Shown here: positions 55,117-63,673 of the stretch, piece by piece
How positions within the stretch are numbered: position 1 is the stretch's first letter
Layout: the number at the start of each line of letters is the position of its first letter
Source: Myxococcales bacterium
GTDB lineage: Bacteria > Myxococcota_A > Polyangia > Nannocystales > Nannocystaceae
Direction: 5' to 3'
Length of the DNA: 64,000 nt
NCBI GenBank assembly: GCA_020633315.1
Contig: JACKDV010000007.1
Location: 284,991 to 348,990 of the forward strand
The notes under the pieces: generated by a model
What the model saw: the letters and a program-made list of their open reading frames with translations, nothing else
Told to the model about the DNA's origin: nothing
The model's database searches: none
Position numbers and translations under genes: made by a program

Positions 55117-55572
55117 ATGCTGGCTTGTTCTTCCTGTCGAAGGTTCGTGCGCGACGACTCCGCGAGCTGCCCGTTCTGCGGGCAGGCGCTGGTGGACGGA
55201 CGCTCGCCGCTCGGTGGCTTCCTGGGGGTGATCCTCGGCGTGGCGCTGACCGCCTGCGGCGGGGGTGACGACGGGGACGACGGCGCGAGCGCGAGCGCCA
55301 GCGAGACGGCCACGGTCACCGGGACCGGCACCGCCACCACCAACGGGGTGGAGACCACGGGCCCGCTCTACGGCCCGGTGAGCGACTCCTCCTTCGACTC
55401 CAGCACCGGCGGCTCCGACTCCACCACCACCAACGGCCCCGAGACCACGGGGCCGCTCTACGGGCCGGTGAGCGACTCGGGGACCGACACCGACGGCAGC
55501 GGCACCGACACGGGCGACGTGGCGACGGGCACCGAGAGCGCGGGTCCGCTGTACGGCCCGGCCAGCGGTTGA
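55117..55572 (+). CDS. Zinc-ribbon/LYG-repeat protein, candidate radical SAM substrate
   Basis: The 151-residue protein has three parts. Residues 1-22 form a zinc-ribbon-like module (CSSC at 4-7, CPFCG at 18-22). Residues 32-48 are hydrophobic and end in LTAC (Cys47), a lipobox or a membrane span. The tail is Asp/Ser/Thr/Gly-rich and contains three GPLYGP motifs (LYG at 84-86, 114-116, 145-147) about 30 residues apart; the last is followed by ASG and the stop. Its TGA overlaps a TTG and precedes the GTG of the radical SAM gene by two bases, so the genes are tightly coupled. Substrate role is inference. Confidence 0.7.
   Translation: MLACSSCRRFVRDDSASCPFCGQALVDGRSPLGGFLGVILGVALTACGGGDDGDDGASASASETATVTGTGTATTNGVETTGPLYGPVSDSSFDSSTGGSDSTTTNGPETTGPLYGPVSDSGTDTDGSGTDTGDVATGTESAGPLYGPASG
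55354..55569 (+). repeat. Three spaced repeats coding for (T/S)xGPLYGP(V/A)S
   Basis: Copies begin at 55354, 55444 and 55540. The first two encode TTGPLYGPVSDS exactly and the third encodes SAGPLYGPAS. The sequence between the copies is a variable Ser/Thr/Asp/Gly linker. Confidence 0.9.
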
Positions 55573-55574
55573 TC

Positions 55575-56933
55575 GTGGCGCTGCAGGACCTACGCCGGCG
55601 CCTGCCCGTGCTGGGCTCGCTGCCGTCTCCCAAGGATCGCAGCTTCAGCGAGGCCGATCGCGGCCCCGCGCCGCGGCCCGCGATCGCGGTGTGGGAATTC
55701 ACCTTGATGTGCGACCACCAGTGCCTGCACTGCGGGCCCCGGGCGGGTCGCCCCCGGCCCGACGAGCTGAGCACCGAGGAGGCGCTTCGGCTCGTCGACG
55801 AGATGGCCGAGCTCGGGGTGGGCGAGGTGGCGCTGATCGGCGGGGAGGCCTACCTGCGCGACGACTTCATCCTCGTGGTGCGGGCGATCCGGGAGCGGGG
55901 CATGACCTCGAGCATGGTCACCGGCGGCTGGGGGCTCACGCCCGAGCGCTGCGTTGCGGCCAAGGAGGCGGGGCTGATGGTGGTCTCGGTCTCCATCGAC
56001 GGGCTCCGCGAGCACCACGATCGCGTCCGCAACAAGCGGGGCAGCTGGGACCGGGCCTTCGAGGCCATCGCCAACGCGCGGGCGGCCGGGATGCGGGTGG
56101 GGGCCAACACGCAGATCAACGCGCTGACCGGGCCCGACCTGCTGCCGCTGCTCGATCGCCTCACCGAGGCCGGGATCATGGCGTGGCAGCTCCAGCTCAC
56201 CATGGTGCACGGCAACGGGGCCGACCACCCCGAGCTCATCCTGCAGCCGCACATGCTCCCGGAGCTGTTCGAGGTGCTCGACGTGGCGGCCGATCGCTGC
56301 CGCGAGCGTGGCATCCGCTTCCTGCCCGGGAACAACATCGGCTACTTCGGGCCCAACGAGCAGAAGCTGCGGTGGGTGCAGAAGACCGGCGGGCACTACT
56401 CGGGCTGCACCTCGGGGGTGGTCACGCTGGGCATCGAGAGCAACGGGGAGATCAAGGGCTGCCCCAGCCTGGGCGGACCCACCAACCAGGGCGGCTCGTG
56501 GCGGGAGCACGGGCTGCGCACGCTGTGGGAGCGCTCGCCCGAGATCACCTACGTGCGGCGGCGGACCCTCGATGATCTGTGGGGCTTCTGCCGCAGCTGC
56601 TACTACGCCGACGCGTGCCGGGCGGGGTGCACGGCCACCTCCGAGCCGCTGCTGGGGCGGCCGGGCAACAACCCGTTCTGCCACCACCGGGCGCTCGAGC
56701 TGCGGCAGCAGGGGCTGCGCGAGCGCATCGAGCTGGTCTCGGCGGCGCCCGACATCCCCTTCGCCAACGGGCTGTGGCAGGTGGTGCGCGAGCCCATCGA
56801 CGAGCAGGAGCGAGCACGCCGGGGCCCGGTGGCGATCGAGCGGCCGCGGATCTCCCGGGTGGTGGAGCCCATGGGGGCCGGCTCCGAGGTCCCCGTCGAG
56901 CAGTACGTGGCCCCGCCGCGCGCGAGCGAGTAG
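55575..56933 (+). CDS. Radical SAM/SPASM-domain peptide-modifying enzyme
   Basis: The 452-residue enzyme has the radical SAM iron-sulfur motif CDHQCLHC (Cys46, 50, 53), the SAM-binding GGEAYLR and a TIM-barrel core. The C-terminal SPASM domain has Cys in CTSGVVTLGIES then GCPSL, FCRSCYYADACRAGC and NPFCHH, enough for two further clusters. Such enzymes modify ribosomal peptides or proteins (PqqE, anSME, PlpX/PcpX types). The gene starts with GTG two bases after the LYG-repeat gene; a TTG at 55569 is an alternative. No separate PqqD-like recognition domain is seen. Confidence 0.9.
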   Translation: MALQDLRRRLPVLGSLPSPKDRSFSEADRGPAPRPAIAVWEFTLMCDHQCLHCGPRAGRPRPDELSTEEALRLVDEMAELGVGEVALIGGEAYLRDDFILVVRAIRERGMTSSMVTGGWGLTPERCVAAKEAGLMVVSVSIDGLREHHDRVRNKRGSWDRAFEAIANARAAGMRVGANTQINALTGPDLLPLLDRLTEAGIMAWQLQLTMVHGNGADHPELILQPHMLPELFEVLDVAADRCRERGIRFLPGNNIGYFGPNEQKLRWVQKTGGHYSGCTSGVVTLGIESNGEIKGCPSLGGPTNQGGSWREHGLRTLWERSPEITYVRRRTLDDLWGFCRSCYYADACRAGCTATSEPLLGRPGNNPFCHHRALELRQQGLRERIELVSAAPDIPFANGLWQVVREPIDEQERARRGPVAIERPRISRVVEPMGAGSEVPVEQYVAPPRASE

Positions 56934-57015
56934 GCGGCCCACGGGGGTGCGACCGGTCGTCGCCGGTCGGCCGTAGGCGGTGGCCCACCCCAAACCGTGG
57001 TGCTAGCACCAACGA

Positions 57016-57888
57016 GTGGAGATCCCGCCATTCCCCTCGTCCCGCGCTCGTCGGCTCTCCTTGGTGCTCGCGATCCTCGGGACGACGGCGGCCTGCGGTG
57101 CCTCCGTCCACCCCGGCGAGGCTGCGATCAAGTACCGGGCGCTGCGGGATCCCGCGTTCGAGGACCGCGTGCTCGAGCCCGGCTACTACCCGCTGTGGGC
57201 GTGGAACAAGCTGGTGGTCTATGACGTGACCTCGAGCGAGCGCGACGAGGTGGTGCACGTGCTCACGGCCGACAACCTGCACGTGCCGGTCACGGTCGCG
57301 GTCACCTTCCACCCGGATCGGAGCCAGCTCTACCGGCTGCACACCAACGTGGGACCCGAGTACTACGAGAAGCTCGTGGGGCCGGCCCTCATCACCCTGG
57401 TGCGAGCTGAGTTCGCCAAGCACCAGCACAACGACCTCGCCCGCGAGAGCCCCGAGATCGAGAAGGTGGTGCACGACCGCCTGCAGGACGAGAGCAAGGA
57501 CTACGACGTGGTGATCGACCAGGTGGCGATCCGGCACATCGACTACGACCAGACGGTCACGCAGGCGATCTCGCGCAAGATCGCGGTGCGCCAGCAGAGC
57601 GAGCAGAAGCGCTACGAGGTGGAGATCGCCGAGCGCGACGCCGAGATCGCCCGCACGGCCGCCCAGGGCCGCAGCGATGCCACGCGGATCCAGGCCGAGG
57701 GCGAGGCCGCGGCGATCGTGGCGCGGGGCCGGGCGCAGGCCGAGGCGCAGGAGGCCGTGGCCAAGACCCTGACGCCCGAGTACCTGCAGTTCAAGGCCTT
57801 CGACAACCACGCGGCGTCGTACTTCTTCGTGCCGACCGGGAAGGGAGGGCTGCCGATCATCGTGGACGCCGGGAAGCCGGCGAAGTAG
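57016..57888 (+). CDS. SPFH/prohibitin-family lipoprotein
   Basis: The 290-residue protein has a lipobox TTAAC (Cys27). A band-7/SPFH domain follows at about 40-200 (DRVLEPGYYPLWAWN, VTVAVTFHPDRSQLYRLH, LARESPEIEKVVHDRLQ). A coiled-coil region at about 200-250 is rich in Ala, Glu and Arg (RYEVEIAERDAEIARTAAQG). SPFH proteins form ring-shaped membrane scaffolds. A lipobox instead of the usual membrane helix makes this a periplasm-facing version. The GTG start at 57016 is the only one giving the signal. Confidence 0.87.
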   Translation: MEIPPFPSSRARRLSLVLAILGTTAACGASVHPGEAAIKYRALRDPAFEDRVLEPGYYPLWAWNKLVVYDVTSSERDEVVHVLTADNLHVPVTVAVTFHPDRSQLYRLHTNVGPEYYEKLVGPALITLVRAEFAKHQHNDLARESPEIEKVVHDRLQDESKDYDVVIDQVAIRHIDYDQTVTQAISRKIAVRQQSEQKRYEVEIAERDAEIARTAAQGRSDATRIQAEGEAAAIVARGRAQAEAQEAVAKTLTPEYLQFKAFDNHAASYFFVPTGKGGLPIIVDAGKPAK

Positions 57889-58149
57889 GGGGCGGCCGGG
57901 CTACCCCCGCGGCCGCAGCCGCATGCGGACCAGCCGAGCGAGCATGTGCAGCCGCTCCCGCTCGCGTCGCAGGCGATCGAGGGGGCGCGAGGGATGGGGA
58001 AGGTGCCTCCTCTCGCAGCTCGTCCCCGCACCACGCCGCGGCCCCGCCGATCGGCGTCCGCCGGATCCCCTCGTGCGGTCGCGCGAAGGAGTGCAGCGAC
58101 CGGTGGATCTGCGAGCGATAGCGGGGCACCGGCCGTCCGTCGTGCGGAG

Positions 58150-58911
58150 CTACTTGCCGCGCTTCATCATGCGATCGTAGAGCAGGTTGGGCAGCGCGCC
58201 CATCGTGTGGGCGCCGGCCGCCATGGGCAGGGGGAAGGTGAGCACTGCTCGCCGGGCGCGGATCGCCTTCCAGATCCGGGCGGCTGCGTCCTCGGCCGTG
58301 ACCTCGAAGGGCAGCTTGCCCTTGGTATCCTCGTTCATCGCGGTGCGCACGTAGCCGGGGCGGATGTCGGTCACCGACACCCCGGTGCCGCGCAGGTCGA
58401 TCCGCATCCCCTCGAGCAGGTTGCTCAGGTAGGCCTTCGATCCGCTGTAGGCGGCCAGCTTGGGCAGCCCGCGGTACGACGCGATGCTGGAGATCCCCAC
58501 CAGGTGCCCGCGCTTGCGCTCGACCATGCGGCTCACCACGGCGATGAGGGTGGCGGTGGCTCCCGCCACGTTCACGGCCAGGATGTCGCGGCAGTCCTCC
58601 CAGCCGAGCTTGCCGCTCCACTTGCCCTTCACCACGCCGGCATTGGCGACCACCAGATCGAGGCCGCCGAGCTCGTCGTCGATGGCCTCGATGGCCTCGA
58701 TGGTGGCCTCGGGATCCGACACGTCGATGCGGTGCGCGGAGGCCTGGCCGCCGTCGGCGGCGATGGTCTCGGCGAGCTCGCGGAGCGCCTCCTCGCGGCG
58801 GGCGGCGAGGGCCACCGTGATCCCCTGGGCCGCGAGCAGCCGGCACAGGGCGGCCCCGATTCCGCTGGAGGCTCCGGTGACGAGGGCGGTGCGGATCTCG
58901 GTCGACGCCAT
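58150..58911 (-). CDS. Short-chain dehydrogenase/reductase
   Basis: The 253-residue oxidoreductase has the Rossmann motif TGASSGIG (from residue 12), the NAG motif VVANAG, the catalytic Ser in ISSIAS and YSGSK with Tyr and Lys. Arg residues at AARREE favour NADP(H). The substrate is unknown. It is the last gene of a minus-strand group that includes a BamA-like barrel and an ABC importer. Confidence 0.92.
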   Translation of the reverse strand: MASTEIRTALVTGASSGIGAALCRLLAAQGITVALAARREEALRELAETIAADGGQASAHRIDVSDPEATIEAIEAIDDELGGLDLVVANAGVVKGKWSGKLGWEDCRDILAVNVAGATATLIAVVSRMVERKRGHLVGISSIASYRGLPKLAAYSGSKAYLSNLLEGMRIDLRGTGVSVTDIRPGYVRTAMNEDTKGKLPFEVTAEDAAARIWKAIRARRAVLTFPLPMAAGAHTMGALPNLLYDRMMKRGK

Positions 58912-58965
58912 GGCCCGGGATGATGGCAGATGCGCTCGCGCGCGGCCATGCGCTCGGGTCTCCGC

Positions 58966-60312
58966 TCAGAACGCGTGGTTGGTGGTGAAGTAGAGCCCGT
59001 AGCCCTCGGGGCTGAACCCGGCGTCCACGCGGAACACGAAGAAGCGGTCCCACACCACGTACACCCCCGGTCCGCCCGAGACGATGGGACGCACCCCGCT
59101 CTGATCCGGCCCACGCACGTAGCCCACGTCCATGAAGGCCTTGAGCGCCGGGGTGAGGGTGCGCTTGCGGATCTTGATCTCGTAGGGCTCCACCCGCAGC
59201 TCCACGCTGGCGTAGAGCTTGGTCGGTCCCACGAAGCGCCGCCGCAGGTAGCCCCGCCCCGTGTCGCGGCCGCCGATGCCCTCGCGCACCAGCAGCCCGC
59301 CGAACTCGCCCTGGCTCACCAGCGGGGCGTCGCCGAGGATGAGGTCGGCGAGGAACTGGTTGGCGAGCACCAGCTTGGGCGTGCCCAGCGGGCGGTAGAA
59401 GCGGGCGGCCCCGCTGAAGCGGGCCCAGTACTGGGTGCTCGCCACCCACGGTCCGCCGAGCTCCACCGAGACGTCGTGCAGCGAGCCCCGCACCGGGCTC
59501 CAGCCGTTGTCCCGGCTGTCCCAGGCCAGGCCCCCGAACACCCCGCCGCGGCGCAGCGCGGTGCGCTCGGGGTGGCCGTCGTCGATCCAGCGGGGTGGAT
59601 CGTCGCGCTGGGCCTCGGGATCGGTGGTGGCCAGGATCCGATCGTGGGCGAAGCGGGCGCCCACGAACCAGCGCGCGTAGCCGGTGGTCTCGATGCCCCA
59701 CTGCCCGGGCTCGAACACCGCGAAGGGCTGCTGGTAGTCGATCACCCCGCCGATCGAGCGCAGGTACACCCGGTACTCGGGCTGCAGCAGGGTCGCGCGA
59801 TCGAGGCGCTCGAAGTTGGCGATCCCGGGGTAGGGGAACACGGGGTCGTCCACGAAGCGCAGCGAGAAGTCGAGGATCTCCTCGCGGTGCAGCAGGTTGC
59901 GCAGCTGCAGATCGAGGGTGTGGTCCTGGACGAGCTTGGTGGAGACCCGGCCCACGATGTCGAGGCGGGCGTGGTCGAAGGTCTCGCCGGGCGGGCGGTA
60001 CACGTAGCGCCCGCGCAGGCCGAAGCTCAGGCCCACCGAGGGCTGCGCCATGAAGGTGGGCACGGGCAGGATGCGATGGCCTCGCACCCGGAAGCCGCGG
60101 GGCTCCTCCTCCTGCGGGGACAGGCGGGGGCCGGGGGCCGGGCGGCTCGGGCTCCGCCGGCGCGATGCGGCCCGGGGCTCGGCGGCACGAGGCGCGGCGG
60201 CGCGCTCGCTGGCCTGCTCGGCCGCAGCGGCGTACGAGGCACCGGGTCCGGGGGCGCGGACCGGGGGCGGCGACCCGAGGGCAGCCGCGAGGGCGACGGC
60301 GAGCCCGATCAT
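58966..60312 (-). CDS. BamA/TamA-type outer-membrane barrel protein
   Basis: The 448-residue protein has a signal peptide, an Ala/Arg/Pro-rich segment (about 15-75) and then a beta-barrel. Typical Omp85-barrel features are GGLAWDSRDNGWSPVRGS, the GRDTGRGYLRRRFVG segment (RGY-type loop), and a final strand ending in a Phe. POTRA domains are not evident. It may be a lipid or protein transport barrel or a phospholipase-like patatin-associated barrel. ATG 60312 opens the signal peptide; the frame extends upstream without protein character. Confidence 0.72.
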   Translation of the reverse strand: MIGLAVALAAALGSPPPVRAPGPGASYAAAAEQASERAAAPRAAEPRAASRRRSPSRPAPGPRLSPQEEEPRGFRVRGHRILPVPTFMAQPSVGLSFGLRGRYVYRPPGETFDHARLDIVGRVSTKLVQDHTLDLQLRNLLHREEILDFSLRFVDDPVFPYPGIANFERLDRATLLQPEYRVYLRSIGGVIDYQQPFAVFEPGQWGIETTGYARWFVGARFAHDRILATTDPEAQRDDPPRWIDDGHPERTALRRGGVFGGLAWDSRDNGWSPVRGSLHDVSVELGGPWVASTQYWARFSGAARFYRPLGTPKLVLANQFLADLILGDAPLVSQGEFGGLLVREGIGGRDTGRGYLRRRFVGPTKLYASVELRVEPYEIKIRKRTLTPALKAFMDVGYVRGPDQSGVRPIVSGGPGVYVVWDRFFVFRVDAGFSPEGYGLYFTTNHAF

Positions 60313-60346
60313 CCGAGGGGGAGAGTAACAGGCGACCCGGCGCGGA

Positions 60347-61948
60347 TCATGGCGGCCCTGCGGATCGTCGGGGCGCGAGCCCTCGTGGGACGAGCAGGCG
60401 CTCGAGGCCGCCGAGCAGCGCATCGGTGAGCACGGCCAGGAGCGCGGCGGGGAGGGCCCCCGAGAGGATGAGCCCGGTGTCGTCGAGCTGCAGCCCGGTG
60501 ATGATCGGATCGCCCAGGCCCCCCGCGCCGATGAAGGCGGCCAGCGTGGCCACGCCGATGCTGATCACGGTGGAGGTGCGGACCCCGGCCATGATCGTGC
60601 GCACGGCCAGCGGCAGCTCGACCAGGCGTAGGACCTGGGCGTCGGTCAGGCCCATGCCCCGCGCCGCCTCCACCAGCTCGGGATCGACCCCGCGGACGCC
60701 CGCGTAGGTGTTGCGCACGATCGGCAGCAGCGCATAGAGGAACAGCGCCACCACGGCCGAGGTGGTGCCGAGGCCCAGCCCCGGCACCGGGATCATGAAG
60801 GCGAGCAGGGCGAGGCTGGGGATCGTCTGGATCACCGCGGTGGCACCGATCACCGGGCCGGCCCAGCGCTCGCGCCGGGTGAGCACCAGGCCCAGCGGCA
60901 CCGCGACGATGATCGCGAGGGACACCGCCGCCCCGGTGAGGGCGAGGTGCTCGCCCACCAGGCGCAGGGTCTCGATCCTCCGCGACCACAGCAACGCGAG
61001 CAGGCCCTGGTCGCGGCCGGGGGCGGTGGTCGTGGGGGAGGAGGGGTCGAGCAGGCCCTCCTCCAGCAGGAATTCCCGGGCCACGTCGGCGAAGCTGCGC
61101 TTGTTCTCCTCCACCTCGTAGTTGAGCGCCCGCATGCGGGCGTCGGGCAGGCTGAAACCCAGCCGCCGCAGCAGCGGTAGCAGCTCGGGATGGGCGCGCA
61201 GGGTCTCGCCGCGGACGAGCGGGGCGGCGTCGTAGGGCGGGAAGAAGTGGGCGTCGTCCTCGAGCAGCCGCAGGTGGTAGCGCTCGAGCTTGCCGTCGGT
61301 GGTGTAGGTGTCGATCACGTCGACCTCGCCCTGGGCCAGCGCCTGGTAGGCCAGGCCGTGCTCCATGCCGCGGGGATCGAGCCCCTCGAGGTCGTAGGCG
61401 CGCCGCAGGCCGGGGTAGCCGTCCTCGCGCTCGAGGAACTCGTGCGAGAAGCCCAGCCGCAGCTCCCCCGAGTGCTCGCGGAGCTGGGAGATTCGGGTGA
61501 TGCCCAGCGCCTCGGCGCGCTCCTGCGACATGGCCAGCGTGTAGCCGTTGCTGAAGCCGAAGGGATCGAGCCACACCAGGTCCCAGCGCTCCTCGAAGGC
61601 GTGCTGCACGGCGAGGAACGCCCGCAGCGGGCTGTCCACCCGCTCCTCGTGCCGGAGCTGGATCGTCCAGCCGGTGCCCGTGTACTCGGGGTAGAGATCG
61701 ATCTCGCCGCTGCGCAGCGCCGAGAACACCACCGTGGTGCCCCCCAGGTTGGGCCGGCGCTCCACTCGAAGCGCCGTGTGGGCCTCCACCAGCTGCGCCA
61801 TGATCTCGCCGAGCAGCCGGCTCTCGGTGAAGCTCTTGGCGCCGATCACCAGCACGCCCTGGGGCTCGGGCGGCGGCTCCGGGCTCGCGGTGGCCACCCC
61901 GTGCCCGAGCAGGGCCAGCACCACCGCGAGCAGGGCCCACAGTCGCAT
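60347..61948 (-). CDS. Osmoprotectant ABC transporter, fused binding protein and permease
   Basis: The 533-residue protein has a signal sequence. A glycine-betaine/choline-type solute-binding domain follows (about 25-290: VIGAKSFTESRLLGEI, LYPEYTGTGW, DVIDTYTTDGKLE). The permease domain (about 315-520) contains the EAA-type loop DPELVEAARGMGLTDAQVLRLVELP, shortened as GMGLTDAQVL. OpuC/YehZ-type systems often encode these two parts separately; here they are one gene. It lies 19 bases after the ATPase gene. Confidence 0.92.
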   Translation of the reverse strand: MRLWALLAVVLALLGHGVATASPEPPPEPQGVLVIGAKSFTESRLLGEIMAQLVEAHTALRVERRPNLGGTTVVFSALRSGEIDLYPEYTGTGWTIQLRHEERVDSPLRAFLAVQHAFEERWDLVWLDPFGFSNGYTLAMSQERAEALGITRISQLREHSGELRLGFSHEFLEREDGYPGLRRAYDLEGLDPRGMEHGLAYQALAQGEVDVIDTYTTDGKLERYHLRLLEDDAHFFPPYDAAPLVRGETLRAHPELLPLLRRLGFSLPDARMRALNYEVEENKRSFADVAREFLLEEGLLDPSSPTTTAPGRDQGLLALLWSRRIETLRLVGEHLALTGAAVSLAIIVAVPLGLVLTRRERWAGPVIGATAVIQTIPSLALLAFMIPVPGLGLGTTSAVVALFLYALLPIVRNTYAGVRGVDPELVEAARGMGLTDAQVLRLVELPLAVRTIMAGVRTSTVISIGVATLAAFIGAGGLGDPIITGLQLDDTGLILSGALPAALLAVLTDALLGGLERLLVPRGLAPRRSAGPP

Positions 61949-61967
61949 GCCGCGGAGGCGAGCGGGC

Positions 61968-62717
61968 TCAGGCACCCGACCCCCGCACGTGCTCGCGCAC
62001 GAACTCCTCCACGAAGGGGGTCGCCGGTCGCTCGCGGAAGTCGGCCTCGGTGCCGAGCTGCACGATGCGGCCGCGGTCCATCAGCGCCACCCGGTCGCCC
62101 AGGGCGAAGGCCTCGCCGAGGTCGTGGGTGACCAGCACGATGGTCTTGCCCACGCGATCCTGGAGCTGCCGGAGCTCGGCGTGGAGCTGCCGACGCGTGA
62201 TCGGATCGAGCGCCCCGAAGGGCTCGTCCATCAGCACCAGCGGCGGGTCGAGGGCCAGCGCCCGCGCCACGCCCACCCGCTGGCGCTGCCCGCCGGAGAG
62301 CTCGCGGGGGTAGCGGGTGGCCAGCTCCTGCGCGAGGTTGACCAGCTGCAGCAGCTCGGCCACCCGCGCCTCGATGCGCGCTCGCTCCCAGCCCTCCAGG
62401 CGGCACAGCAGCCCCACGTTGCCGGCCACGCTCAGGTGGGGGAACAGGCCGCCCTTCTGGATCACGTAGCCGATCCCGCGGCGCAGCACCGTGGGGTCGC
62501 GCTCGCGGATGTCTCGGCCGTCCACCCGGATCTCGCCGTCGCTCGGCTCCACCAGGCGGTTGATCATCTTCATCGTGGTGGTCTTGCCGCAGCCGCTGGT
62601 GCCGATGAGACACAGCAGCTCGCCCGCCGCCACCCGCAAGGAGACTCCGTCCACCGCCACCACCGGCGTGCCCGTGGGGCCCGGGAATTCCTTGCGGACC
62701 CCGCGGAGCTCGATCAT
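61968..62717 (-). CDS. Osmoprotectant ABC transporter ATP-binding protein
   Basis: The 249-residue ATPase has Walker A GTSGCGKTT, Q-loop YVIQKGGLFPH, signature LSGGQRQRVGVARAL, Walker B LVLMDEPFGALD and the switch His in THDLGEA. It matches OpuCA/ProV-type subunits but has no C-terminal CBS domains, which often regulate these. It is followed by the fused receptor/permease gene. The start at 62717 (MIELRGVRKEF) is the domain start; ATG 62777 is an in-frame alternative. Confidence 0.92.
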   Translation of the reverse strand: MIELRGVRKEFPGPTGTPVVAVDGVSLRVAAGELLCLIGTSGCGKTTTMKMINRLVEPSDGEIRVDGRDIRERDPTVLRRGIGYVIQKGGLFPHLSVAGNVGLLCRLEGWERARIEARVAELLQLVNLAQELATRYPRELSGGQRQRVGVARALALDPPLVLMDEPFGALDPITRRQLHAELRQLQDRVGKTIVLVTHDLGEAFALGDRVALMDRGRIVQLGTEADFRERPATPFVEEFVREHVRGSGA

Positions 62718-62829
62718 CGGGGTGGGAGCGGTCGCGGTCACGTCGTGGCTCGGGGGCGAAGGCGCCGCGCCGATCATAGGTTCGATTTCGACGGGAGCCC
62801 ATGGGAGTATGGCCCCCTCGAGGACTCCC

Positions 62830-63645
62830 ATGATCATCGACGCGTGGATCCAGCACCCCACCGGTCCGTTCATGCGCGACCCGTTGTTCGCCACGCTGCT
62901 GCGCTGGCAGGGCATCGATCCCGCGTCGTTGCCGGAGACGATTCCGTCCGAGCTCACGCTCCATGCCCTCGACGCCGCGGGCGTCGATCGGGCCCTGGTG
63001 AGCGCGTGGTGGGGCCCGCGAGGGCCGATGCTCGCCAACGACGACGTGGCCGCGCTGGCGCGGGCGCACCCCGAGCGCCTGATCGGGGTGGCCTCGGTCG
63101 ATCTGATGCGGCCGATGGCGGCGGTCCGCGAGCTGCGTCGCTGCGTGCGGGAGCTGGGCATGCGGGCGCTGCGGGTGCTGCCCTGGCTGTGGAGCCTGCC
63201 GCCCAACGATCGCCGCTACTACCCGCTCTACGCCGAGTGCATCGAGCTGTCGATCCCCTTCTGCCTGCAGGTGGGCCACACCGGGCCCATGTGCCCCTCG
63301 GAGCCAGGGCGGCCGATCCCCTACCTCGACGAGGTGGCGCTCGACTTCCCCGAGCTGACCATCGTGGGCGGACACATCGGCTACCCGTGGACCACCGAGA
63401 TGATCGCGCTGGCCACCAAGTACCCCAACGTCTACATCGACACCTCGGCGTACAAGGCCAGCCGCTACCCGCGAGAGCTGGTCGAGTACATGCGCGGCCA
63501 CGGCAAGCGCAAGGTGCTGTTCGGCAGCAACTACCCCATGATCACGCCGCACGAGTGCCTCGCGGCGCTCGACGAGCTGGAGCTGCCCGAGGACGCCCGG
63601 GCGCTGTTCCTCGGGGGCAACGCCCAGCGGGTGTTCGGGGTGTAG
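62830..63645 (+). CDS. Amidohydrolase-family (TIM-barrel) enzyme
   Basis: The 271-residue enzyme belongs to the amidohydrolase 2 group (ACMSD-like decarboxylases and lactonases). Residue patterns include IDAWIQHPTG near the start, FCLQVGHTGPM, IVGGHIGYPW (metal-type His) and FGSNYPMITPHE with a catalytic-type residue. The first metal motif is degenerate (QHP instead of HxH). The substrate is unknown. It is divergent from the ABC ATPase gene. Confidence 0.82.
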   Translation: MIIDAWIQHPTGPFMRDPLFATLLRWQGIDPASLPETIPSELTLHALDAAGVDRALVSAWWGPRGPMLANDDVAALARAHPERLIGVASVDLMRPMAAVRELRRCVRELGMRALRVLPWLWSLPPNDRRYYPLYAECIELSIPFCLQVGHTGPMCPSEPGRPIPYLDEVALDFPELTIVGGHIGYPWTTEMIALATKYPNVYIDTSAYKASRYPRELVEYMRGHGKRKVLFGSNYPMITPHECLAALDELELPEDARALFLGGNAQRVFGV

Positions 63646-63673
63646 CCAGCGGCGCTACGCTCGAGGAGGCGCG

